In this document: positions 32,614-42,800 of the stretch, piece by piece | Layout of the letters: every line of letters begins with the position of its first letter | Numbering within the stretch: the first letter of the stretch is position 1 | DNA from: Breviolum minutum Mf 1.05b.01 | Lineage: Eukaryota > Sar > Dinophyceae > Suessiales > Symbiodiniaceae | Direction of reading: 5' to 3' | DNA length: 64,000 bases | Assembly: GCA_000507305.1 (NCBI GenBank) | Contig: DF239418.1 | Span: 85,248 to 149,247, forward strand | Notes under the pieces: model-generated | Databases searched by the model: none | What the model saw: the letters and a program-made list of their open reading frames with translations, nothing else | What the model was told of the DNA's origin: nothing | Position numbers and translations under genes: made by a program

Positions 32614-32863
32614 TCACTTCCGAAATGACAACAGTCTAAAACACAATATATTTTTTTTGCCCATCACTTTCTGCCCATCCTCCAGGTTCACCACCGGCAA
32701 CGGCTCTTCTTCGGGTGCCTCGGCCGGCTCCGCCGGCTCCGCCTGCGGCGCCGCCGCCTCGGGCGCTGCGCCGACCAGCTCCGGCGCCACCGAGGGCGTT
32801 GGCATTGGTGTGGCGCCATCTTTGGTGATGCCCGCAGTGGTGCGTGCCATCCACTGCTTTACC
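32614..32863 (-). CDS. SEC14-like copy 1, GC-rich C-terminal exon
   Basis: Acceptor TTGGTGCCAG|; begins VKQWMARTTAGITKDGA like copy 2, then an Ala/Pro/Glu-rich tail (APEAAAPQAEPAEPAEAPEE) and PVVNLEDGQKVMG, stopping at 32,614. The exon is far richer in GC than anything around it. Confidence 0.65.
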
Positions 32864-35800
32864 CTGGCACCAAAATGGGGGGATGGAGAACTGGTTGGTG
32901 GTTGAACCAACCCATTTGAAAAATATGCTCGTCAAATTGGGAATCTTCCCCAAATAGGGATGAAAATAAAAAATGTCTGAAACCACCAACTAGATAATGA
33001 TGGTGAAAAAAAAGTGAAAATTGATGGTCATCTTATGGTTTGGTTTTTCGCTTTTGGCATTCCGGACTCGGGGGGGACTCAATATCGAACAAAAACCAAG
33101 CAACCTCAAGTACCAAATATCCGTTGGGAAATCGAAAGGGACATGGAATCTCTGTGAAATTTTGCAGAACAAATGCGCATGTGATGGGCATGATTCTCAG
33201 GAGACACTTACTTGAGGGTACTTCACGGTAGTAATTTTAATATACCACCCTAGTCTGCTGAGCAAACTACTATATCTATATACTATACTCATGACTGGAA
33301 AAACGTGGCAATTTCCTTGACAAAGGGGTGCCTGTTTTCATCTTGGTAGAGCAGGGGCTTGTAAAACGGTAGATCTTCAGCTTTTCGAGTTCCTGGTGAA
33401 CGCGCACGGAAAACGAAAGAACATGGATATTCGAAAATGGCCACACCCTGAGAATTCAATCCGTTCCCAAAGAACACAAGGATTAAGGGTTCCAATCCCA
33501 GCATCAGTTCCAGAAATACATATGTGCTAAAAGATTCTCCTAAATGATTCTGACAAATCTTGGAAGGAAACTCCTGATCTCCAGGTTGCATCATTGCCCA
33601 TGCTGGATTTTTTAAAAACTGCGTCCCTCCCGTCAACTCAAGTCCTCCACATGATTCAGGAAAAATACTCTTGGGTCCAATGGCTCTCAAAACGTTCTGA
33701 ACATCTGAGTACGTGGCAGTGCCTTGGGTGAACAGAGCGCAAATAGACAACCACAAATCATCAGCGCAAGTTAAATCAAAATTCCAAATCATCCTCCCAT
33801 GTGATCACAACTTAGCGTCAAATTTCATAAAATATATAACACGAAATTTCCGGGTTCTGGGCTTAATTGAATCTCTATCATGTCCATCAGACCTTTGTTT
33901 TAACAATTTGACCCACCTTTTGCACCCAAGCGACCCATGACTTTGATTCGATTGGATTGACGTTTGGCCATGAAAGTGGTGGCAAACGCGGTGATGGCCC
34001 GCACCATGAAAGGGGCATTCACCACCTCACATCGCCGGAAAAAAAAACTGGTTTTCGGTGCCTCATACTGGACATGTTTGGACTGCATGCCTGGTTGAGG
34101 TAGATACGGGTTAAACGCGACATGTGGATCGAGGTAAATGATATACTGTTTAATATCATTTGCGGCACAGAAACTGTCTACGACATAATATGTAGTAACC
34201 TTCCAATGTTTTTTCGGCAATAGAAACAGGATTCGGCAAGCCTTGGCCGACTTGGGCTATGACACCCATGAGACTGTTTGAATTAGTTATGAATGATTGG
34301 AACAGATTTGTCAATCATAAAATTGGTACTTGGTTTTTTGCAATATTTGACACAAAAAGGACTGTTTGAACATGTATTAGAAACTGGCATGTGGAAGTTG
34401 TAAGCTTTGAAGCTTCACAACAGGTGATTTCAAATCAAATTGCCAAAGCACCAACAAAAGGATATCCTGCTCGCAATAGAAGCTCATCACCTGCAAAGTT
34501 GTTGTTTTGTTGTTCATGCTGCTGAGTTGCACAGGTGCTGGATACAGTATCTTTTTGAGGCCCCAGGGACCCGAGGGCCCACTCTTTATGCTGGGACGCC
34601 AATTCGATTCGACACATGACACAAGAAGCACTGTCAAATTCTACATGATTCCGTCAAAAACAAATATGACGTTAACTTAACCCAGGCGGCCATTGGGTCA
34701 TTCAACCACGCTCGATTTCTGGTTACAACTATAACAAATCTCACCAGGTTATCCCACCTTTCCCAGGTTGTCCCACCTTTCCCAGGTTATCTTGAGCAAA
34801 TTTCCGAATCTCTGGCACAAAGACTGGCAATGTTTCATTGCCCAACTCTTTGCAATCAATCCTGGGGTTAGCGGCAATTTGGCGGATGGAGGGTGTTTGG
34901 CTGCCAAAATAAGCAGCTGCTGACAGCACTGAAAGGTTCGGACAACGGATAGCAGGAGATTCAATAAGGATCCTGTCCCAAACCTCCTGTACTTAGTATT
35001 TTGTCACTCTGGAACGATTAAAAAGATCATATATCAAATGCAACATCATGCATACTGTCTTATGGAATCTTATGGACACATAGATTAAATCAAAGCCAAG
35101 CAGCAGTTTGATTGCATAACACATCCTTAGTGTGATTGTGTGTGACATCGATCAACCCCAACTGAGGCAAGTTGGTTGAGAGAGAGTGTGTCCCCATCAC
35201 CTCTGAAAAGAACAATCGCATACATTGAATAGTCCATGTCTTTGGGAAATGATGTTCATGGTTTGGATTATCTGGGGAGATTTTTGAGGGTGTAGCCCGA
35301 CTGATGGCCAAATTTGCCAAGCATCTTGTGTCTCCTGTAGCAGTTATCATCCACTTGCTTCATGAAATACTCCAATGAGACGCGCACGAGATGCAAATCG
35401 TTGTCCTGAGTCGAGATAGAAAGGGAGTAATCTCGGATTCATATTCAACAACTGTATCTCCAAAGAAGGAATGATCTCATGACGATATATCAGCACTGCA
35501 AGTAAGCAACCAAGAACAGAAAATCAAAGAAACAATTAAGCATGCAAAGAAACAAATCCATACAAATCCGACCAAACACACACAAAATTCATTTCTATTT
35601 TTGAGTTCCAAAATCTTAGTGCCATTTTTAGTAAATCCTCCAAATATATGTGTAACAAGGTTTCAAATATACAGCACATCCCGCACGAAATCCCGACTCA
35701 AATTCACTAAACTCCAAGATTCCAAAGTATGACAGGCGGGTCGTTTGCTCACAAACTCGTTGGGCTGAGCGTCATGGGTTGACGTGGCACGTCGTATCCG

Positions 35801-38800
35801 TACAGTATTTCCGCTACTTATTGCGGACGGATTGAATTCATCAATGCCAAATTACAATATTTATATATTTCACCAAGCTGGACTTCACTGAAATGCGGGG
35901 ATTTCCCTTCCTTAGCTACAGGAAGGGTAAGATATCACCAAAAGGCACAATGAAACTAGAGTGCTAGCAATTAGCGATGTGACTTTTTCTCAAAGTGAAT
36001 GGGGAGGAAAGGCCCGGAATAGGCCTTGAAAACCAACAATAGCGACGGCGCTGTTAGTTTTGAACTTTTCTCTTGCGGCGGGTGTTACTAAGAAACAATC
36101 TGTAAAAGGTCTAAATGAGGATAAGTTCATATACAAGCACCTTGTACATTGCACATAGATGTACGTAGTACCTTAATACATTTGCATACACATTCTATAA
36201 TGTAAATTTTGTGTAAATATATCAATATAAAAGAAGAGTATATATCAATAAAATAATATATACATATATAAATAATATATATATATTATATTTATAGTCA
36301 CAGTACCCATATATCACTATCTTTTGGGAAATTTCGACAAATCAACAGTTTTGGTTCCTGGCCTTGAAAGATCCAGGTGATGTGAAAATCACAAAGTGCC
36401 CATCCTGAACAACAGAAACAGCATGTGATAAGGAAACAAATTACCATGGCACAACTCAGATGTCAAATGCCTCAGAAAAGTGAACGGAATGAATTATGTT
36501 CACCTTTCAGGTTGTTTGTATGTGCAACAATTTATCATCATATTAGGCTCACATTGATTTTGACATCTCAACTGACAATTGGAATGATTGCTGCTTGCTC
36601 ATGTTTGCAAAACAGAATCCAGAACTCCACATGAGCATACAGAATCAACTTGGATGAAGACTACACGGGCCGTCACTCTCACCATTGTGCAACATCACTG
36701 GCTGCCTATGCATGGAAAAAAACTAACAAAAGGCACCGGAAGGAACCGACCTTATCTGCACACAATTTGGGATTGGTCCTCCCAGACATATTCCCGTCGG
36801 GCCAACTTTTTCAAAGTCTTGACATCTGGCGTTTTTTGACCCAAAAACATTCATTGTTGGAAAATAATCCTCTCCAAGCCTAATCGGCCCTAATCCCAAA
36901 AAATCAAAATCCTCGTGTTGGATGCTTTTAAAGGCTCCCTGGTTTCAGTGTTTTTGTAACATACAAACACACCCTTGGAGTCCGGGTGCACCTCTGTTTC
37001 GGTGAAGCCAGGTACAAAATGGGGAGTATAAGGCGACATCACAGACCTCAGGTTGGATGACATGTCTTGGATGAAGAGGTCAGCCCTTGTAGAAATCCAG
37101 GTCATAGCTTTGTAAATGATGCAAAAAATCATAGGAATGCATGATCGAATCATGATCCACTGATACTTTGCAATCCAAACCAGTTACTCTTGCAATCTAA
37201 TGCGAATTCATATCACACGTCCACCTGATGCAAATGCCGTTTTCACATTCCGAAACGTTTGCAACATAACGTTTGCAACATCAAATCGATCACAAACCCT
37301 TCCGGTGAATTACCTCCAAGAAAAGAACGTAAAAAAATCACCTACATATTTTGAAACGTAACATCATATCCCCTGAAAACTTCTGTTTAAAAGGATCCTT
37401 TCCTTTGAAAGAATTGGGTTCCTCCGATTTTCCTGGGTTGCGTCAAGGGACTCCAGCCATTTGGTGAAGTCTTTGAGGTTCAAGTCAATGATGCCCTGGC
37501 GAGTTCAGCCGTTGTGGCCCCTATTTTTACCCCAGGGATTGGAAACCTCCGGAAACCCTGGGGGTATAGCTGACTGGGATGAGAATACCATAATTGTAAA
37601 TATCCCCAATGGGACCTTTTTAAAAGCAAAGGAAGTTAAACAATATCAATGGAGGCCAAGGTGCCTCCATTCGCAACATTTTTTGCTTTACGGCGTTACG
37701 GGTAAGGAACAACAAAAGTGGCCACAAGCATTTGAGAATTCAATCAGGCTTGGTTGCCTGGAAAGTACTAGCATTTCTGATCTATTGAGCTTGTCTAACC
37801 ATCAAAACTTTCCGGAAACTTTATAACCTCTCAGACAACTCCAATACGCACATAAATATACACACATGTGACTTGGCCATAATGACAACTTTCCTGGTCA
37901 AACCAATCTTCACATCCCCACTATGCCCTATGTGTTTGATAGGCCTTTCGAAGAGCATCGATCTTCTCGTCTATTCGGTACTGGAGGAACTTGGCAAAAG
38001 CTGTCGATGCCTGCAAAACAGAAATGGGATAATGGACATCGGATATCATGAATGATTTCACTAGCCCAAATGATTCAAAGGATAGATCTGATTCTTTCAA
38101 AATTACTTCGTAGAATCCAAGTGAAATGTTCATCTCCAAGCAGCAATTCCATGGGTTTCCTGATTTTTTCCTCAAATCCCACTGTCCATGTCCCCCCCGT
38201 TTGAAACCTTGGTAACATCACCGCTGTAGAAACGCAAGTAACGACACACGCGGACATCACCCACCACATCGCGAGGTTGTTCAGGTAAGGCGGCCATCTC
38301 TGCCTGGATCGCTGCCATGGAAGGGAACGGATACATATCCCACCCTGCAGTTTTAAAATAAAAAAACATCAACACTGATCAAGAAACACTGATCTATGAT
38401 CATTTTTGCACACTATATTAATGCATGACATGTAATCTCCTATATATGAATGCAACAATTAATCATTGCACTGGCCTACTGAAGCTTTCATCTTTGCTAT
38501 GTTGTTCGTGACTGAAACCCATTTGTCCGGGCGTATAGATGGGGAAAGTGACATCTATCAAATCATGCTGAGCAAAAAAACATGCTTGCAAACAAAGACA
38601 AACAATGTATATACATGTATACAAGTAACTTTAACAAATCATTACCATGTGCATAGAGGAACCGTGTCACATCAGAAGTGGCAACATAATTGGCACAACA
38701 TAGTGCAATCAATTGTAGAAAAGCGACTGGGAACGAAGAATCAAAGTAACATGCACATGTTTATGGATTTGTCAGTCTATCTTATCTATATGTTATTCAC

Positions 38801-39035
38801 ATCACAACCAAAATTACTACTAAAGTATCATCACGACTGACTTATGCCGGGGTGTTCAAACAAACTATAACAAACCCACTTGAGGTGGTTTTGGGATCGA
38901 TCCAAGACCCCGGACAACTATCCTACACAGCTGTCAAAAATCCTGCGTTGATCATAACCTGAGCCCAGTGGCAGCACAATTCTTCCTGATCTCCTCGCAT
39001 TTTTTAAACTCTTCAGCTGATGGCCACGACAAATC
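32614..39035 (-). CDS. SEC14-like CRAL-TRIO protein, tandem copy 1 (spliced)
   Basis: Exons in order: 38,959-39,035; 38,208-38,344; 37,945-38,010; 37,433-37,495; 36,764-36,825; 36,363-36,404; about 35,290-35,405; about 35,090-35,155; 34,777-34,861; 34,452-34,490; 33,917-34,025; 33,289-33,704; 32,614-32,863. The N-terminal bundle (VCRYLRFYSGDV, KFLQYRIDEKIDALRK), the lipid-pocket core (VVNAPFMVRAITAF) and the closing IGPKSIFPESCGG are all present. Predicted role: phosphoinositide or other lipid transfer. It is a direct paralogue of copy 2, yet several intron positions differ. Reading between exons 1 and 2 does not keep frame with the borders I chose, so a small exon (perhaps HDLIDVTFPIYTPGQM at 38,520-38,570) is probably missing. 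Confidence 0.7.
32891..32993 (-). mobile_element. Introner-like element, copy 2 of 3
   Basis: Inverted-repeat element reading CTAG|TTGGTGGTTTCAG at one end and GGTTCAACCACCAACCAG| at the other in the minus orientation, interior shared with the copies at 51.9 and 59.6 kb (TTTTATTTTCA and TTTGGGGAAGAT). Here the GT next to CTAG has become TT, so it may no longer splice. It lies just upstream of the last copy 1 exon. Confidence 0.65.
33289..33704 (-). CDS. SEC14-like copy 1, long 3' exon
   Basis: Acceptor GTACTCAG|. Reads DVQNVLRAIGPKSIFPESCG, then stays open for about 115 more residues (GLELTGGTQFLKNPAW ... KPLLYQDENRHPFVKEIATF) to a stop at 33,289. Either a long C-terminal extension or a donor within it leads to 32,863. 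Confidence 0.6.
33917..34025 (-). CDS. SEC14-like copy 1, central lipid-pocket exon
   Basis: 109 bases from GTGAG|GTGG to AAAG|GTGGGT. Encodes VVNAPFMVRAITAFATTF then MAKRQSNRIKVMGRLGAK. Clear CRAL-TRIO core. Confidence 0.8.
34452..34490 (-). CDS. SEC14-like copy 1, 39-base exon
   Basis: From TTTGCAG|GTG to TTGTTG|GTGCTT; encodes VMSFYCEQDILLL, equivalent to IMDMYCDQDILIL in copy 2, where it is fused to the next exon. Confidence 0.65.
34777..34861 (-). CDS. SEC14-like copy 1 exon
   Basis: From CCCCAG|GATTG to GGAAAG|GTGGGA. Encodes RIDCKELGNETLPVFVPEIR then KFAQDNLGK. Confidence 0.65.
35090..35155 (-). CDS. SEC14-like copy 1 exon
   Basis: Reads RMCYAIKLLLGFDLI, matching LYAIKVLLGMKNL of copy 2. 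Borders approximate. Confidence 0.45.
   Translation of the reverse strand: MIDVTHNHTKDVLCNQTAAWL
35290..35405 (-). CDS. SEC14-like copy 1 exon
   Basis: Acceptor GACTCAG|, then DNDLHLVRVSLEYFMKQVD and DNCYRRHKMLGKFGHQSG. The 3' end is not fixed. Confidence 0.55.
35420..36340. other. Intron interior, AT-rich
   Basis: No exon supported. TATATA-type tracts at about 36,230-36,300. Confidence 0.5.
36363..36404 (-). CDS. SEC14-like copy 1, 42-base exon
   Basis: Acceptor TTGTTCAG|, donor TTCAAG|GCCAGG (GC). Encodes DGHFVIFTSPGSFK, 11 of 14 residues identical to copy 2. Confidence 0.7.
36764..36825 (-). CDS. SEC14-like copy 1 exon
   Basis: Acceptor AACGCCAG|, donor AAATT|GTGTGC. Encodes DVKTLKKLARREYVWEDQSQ. 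No copy 2 counterpart found. Confidence 0.5.
36950..37110 (-). CDS. SEC14-like copy 1, possible exon
   Basis: Open frame RADLFIQDMSSNLRSVMS then PYTPHFVPGFTETEVHPDSK and GVFVCYKNT, which suits the segment before the CRAL-TRIO core. Borders unclear. Confidence 0.4.
37433..37495 (-). CDS. SEC14-like copy 1 exon (GIIDL), apparent GA donor
   Basis: Acceptor CGCCAG|; encodes 21 residues, GIIDLNLKDFTKWLESL then DATQ. The homologous exon of the first gene is also exactly 63 bases, which puts the donor at CAG|GAAAAT, a GA type. Confidence 0.6.
37945..38010 (-). CDS. SEC14-like copy 1, CRAL-TRIO N-terminal helix exon
   Basis: 66 bases from TTGCAG|GCATC to CGAAAG|GCCTAT (GC donor). Encodes ASTAFAKFLQYRIDEKID then ALRK. 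Confidence 0.7.
38208..38344 (-). CDS. SEC14-like copy 1, CRAL-TRIO N-terminal exon
   Basis: From AACTGCAG|GGTGG to CCAAG|GTTTCA. Encodes WDMYPFPSMAAIQAEMAAL, then PEQPRDVVGDVRVC and RYLRFYSGDVTK. Copy 2 has an intron within this sequence, at IQ|AE. Confidence 0.75.
38959..39035 (-). CDS. SEC14-like copy 1, first exon seen
   Basis: From CCAAG|GATTTG to CTCAG|GTTATG. Reads DLSWPSAEEFKKCEEIRK then NCAATG. Confidence 0.65.
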
Positions 39036-39295
39036 CTTGGCGGAACCATGGGTGGGTGAAAGAAAAGGTGAACATGGGGAAAAACATCGCTGAACCATGT
39101 CTCATTTATTAAAGGCAAACAGTTAAGTATCTTCAAAAAGACATGGTATATATTTAAATATATGTCGATAATATATATTTATATATATGTAGTAACTATA
39201 TAATTGACATTGTGCAAACACGACGTCGGCTGGCAAATCAAATTGAGGTCAAGTATCAGCCCCATCAATTTTGTATGACATGGCTGGTGACGCCA

Positions 39296-39320
39296 CCACC
39301 ACGGTGGGGCACCGTGGTGG
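39296..39320. other. Perfect GC-rich hairpin
   Basis: Eleven-base arms CCACCACGGTG / CACCGTGGTGG around a GGG loop. The region 39.25-39.42 kb is open in all three minus frames and Cys-rich in one (CTLRCPLCSRF), but no exon is supported. Confidence 0.8.
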
Positions 39321-39787
39321 GTCCGGGTTGAAAACGGCTGCACAGCGGACAACGCAACGTGCATGAATCACCCAAAATGAGAACCACCAAGCCGCCCATC
39401 CGAAACCGACACAGCAACCAATGGTATCCAATGGTTAGTAGCGGCTTAATAAAGCCGTACATTTCTTGGGGGGTATGTTAGGAGGGGTTGGTTGATTAGC
39501 CATAATGCATGCTGTGCAGGCAGATCTGCCAGTTTATCATTTGATTGTTGAAAAAGGTTCCAGGTATTAGCCATTTCAATCAATATATAGGATCAGCATC
39601 ACGTCAGCAAATTCATCCATATCCCAATCCACTGCCGCACTGCCTGTTCACTAAGTGAGCCAACAAAAAAAAAAACATACTGCTACACTGCTATATACTT
39701 GTTTTTCTCTGGTTTTTATTTATTGGGATATGGCGATCATCATGCTCCCTATGAAACAGGGGTAGTAGAATCTAATACAAAATCTGC

Positions 39788-39890
39788 TCAAGTCTTCAAC
39801 GAATCTTGGTCAAAGAAGCGTCGAACATCATCAAAGTCAAAGACCGAGGTAAGTCTTTGCCTTAAAACTATTGGACCACACCATGAATTG
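39788..39890 (-). CDS. Likely C-terminal exon of the first SEC14-like gene
   Basis: Reads RQRLTSVFDFDDVRRFFDQD then SLKT and a stop at 39,788. Strongly coding in character. A CAA/ACAAC repeat lies directly upstream at 39,903-39,965. Confidence 0.45.
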
Positions 39891-42800
39891 CATCCTTCTC
39901 GATCAACAACAACAAGAAGAACAACAAGAACAACAACCGCAACCACAACCACAACAACCACGACCATAGATTCCTTTCTCAACAATCATACTGTCAACCA
40001 AATTCACCAGTATGTACATTCAACCCAATGCCTGCTATAAACCCTGAAAGCCCGCTCTCCAGTCTTAGGCTTTCACCGATGGCATCGATCAGCAAAGGTC
40101 TCCGCCAGTCCTTATTACCCATGGAATGATATCGTTTTTGTTTTCCAGTTTTTCAAGTGCTTGGATAATCCAGCAAATATTCATATATATCCATATAGTG
40201 ATGGCCCTTTGCCAACCTTAGTACATCATCCAACTAGGAATCCAAAATTGTCCCCAGACTTAATATAGGATTGAAGCTGTCAATCTCCTTGGAATTCTCT
40301 GATACTTCAGGGATGACCAGTCATCCTGGAAAAAAAACATACCTTGTTTCAGGTGCCGTCAAAATGTGTGATTCTTGTGATTCTTCGGTTCTTCGAAAGA
40401 ACAATCAATCATACTGCATTGCTTTTCCGAGTCCTCAGCGTTCCACTTGTTTTGGCAAGCTGCTGTCATCTTTTCATAAAGGAACAAGTTAACAAACTGA
40501 AGACTGTTCCACATCTAAGTCAAATGACTTGCAGTTCTACCATCACACCAAAAAGAAAAAAACAAAGCTGAACATTTCTGCAGCTGATCTGATTCAACTG
40601 CAGCCCACAAAAAATGCCGCCGTTATATACATATGTTTTTTTGGGGTGGGGCACTTGCATATCTTGCATGCATTCCCATCATATTGAAGCTCAAGAGGTT
40701 GTTGCCCTGGTCTAAACTCCCTATATTGGGGATGGCTATCCCACCCTTAATATGATTGGGTTGATGACCCCAGTATATGGAAAAAATGGGAGTTTAGACC
40801 CCAGCACATATGGGAAGGGAAGGAACTATTCAACAGTTCTATTACTTGACATTTCTATATATATAGAATATATATATACGTATATATTTAAATAAATATA
40901 TACACATATTTCTTCAGATGCTCTCATGCTGCACTGTGTGACATGTACCTGTCAATTCCTTTCAGTTGGAAAAAACATGTCCCAACAGAAAACCACAGCC
41001 AGGAACCCGTGCCCCATCGCAATACATGCCGACCTGTGTAGTCTTGGGAACGTGGGGCAAACAGGCCCACCCTCCAACGATCAGAAAAAAAATGACCAGA
41101 AAACTCTACACAATAAACAGTCAAGACATGCTAAAGATTATACTGCAACCAGCTGAATTGGTTGCAAAAAGGGCATTCTGAACCCTGGATCCACCTGGCG
41201 ATCAATTTGAGAAAGAAAACAATCAGATGACCCTTTGGCTTGTAAAAGGGTACAATCTTCTTTGAGGGGCTCATTTTTCACTTCCATGACACATACAAAT
41301 CCCCATCAGACTTTGATCAGCTGATTAAAGAGGATAAACTCGTTGTCAATCAACTACTCCCCCCTAACACTTCCTCCAGAAATGCACATATCATAGAGGA
41401 GGTTGTTAATAAACGTTTGCCCTTTATTGTTGGCCTGCGTTGTTTGTGCTCTTCCTCCCATCAACATAGAAGTGGAAAATGGTACCCTGGAAGATGGGTT
41501 TAATCTCTCAATGAGCCATTTTCCACTTCCATGACTGTTGGAAAAGGAGTAAACTCCCTGCTTTTGAGGGGTGGAAATGGTGGAATGGTGGAGCGCTTCC
41601 TGTCCTTGGCAGCTAACCAGCTGACGAACGCTCACTCCCCTCGTCCCCTTTGTCCGCGCCATCTGAGTCATCTTGTGCAAACGATCCACGGCCCAATCGC
41701 CCAGCAAGCCTAGCCTTAATAACAAACCAAAACGAAACCGGAACCAAAACCATCCAAAACCTATACCCTCCCGAAGTTTAGCATAGCTCCTGAAAAATTA
41801 TGGTTGGAAGTCTACATTCCTCTGGGGAAGGTAACTTTTCAGGGGCTATGTTAAACTTCGGGAGTGTACCATTGTAAAATCGAATGTAAAACTGCTGGGA
41901 ATGGAACAAAGTATGACTTGTCAAACGTCAAAATCGTGATCGAACTAAGGTCTTGCGAACATGTGCTGACTTTTGTTACAAATCAATTCCTGGTGCCCTC
42001 TTTGGGCCATTCATGGTTTCATCGTATTTCATAATGACAAACATATGGATGTATAGACATAAATGTGACATACATATCAATCTACAAGGGATTTCATAAC
42101 ATCAAAATAAACATATATAAACATAATTATATGTTCATTTAGATTTTTGATAATATCTACAAATACACACACAAGCATATACATGATCACTCATGCTTTT
42201 ATGACATATGATGACTCACCCACCAGGATTGTCCTGACAGAAGAAGACTTCCTTTCCCAAGGTGACATCCAACAACCATAATAACCATAAACCACCAACA
42301 ACTATCAATAACTTGCATATAACAAAATTGTGTAGGGAACATTGTATGCCCAACTTCTGACTATGTTAAGTCTGTTAAGTGGTGTAGGGATGGAAATGCT
42401 GGAGCTTTGATAGAGCCAATCCATTTCCGGGAAATCAAATCGCGATGTCCTGAGAAGGAACTTTTAGATTAGAACGTGACATATGCATGAAGCTTCCATG
42501 TAAAATCAAAAGAAGGGAGTCAGTATATGTAGAGTCAGTCAATTTAAAACCAGTTCTGTTTTCAATACATATCCCAAGGGAAGAGCTCTTCCACTGAGCA
42601 CCATGAAGCTGTCTTCCTCGAGACAGCCCGAAAGAAAACACCAAGCTTCCAACGATTTCAGAATTACCGTGACGCCCTGTCCAATGCTGTTCGTTCAAGG
42701 CTTAGAGGTGATAACATCATGGAATCATGGATCAAGTAGAAATTCATGACATAGGATGACATAAGTGATTTGGCTGACTTTTAATCCGTGTTGTATGTCA

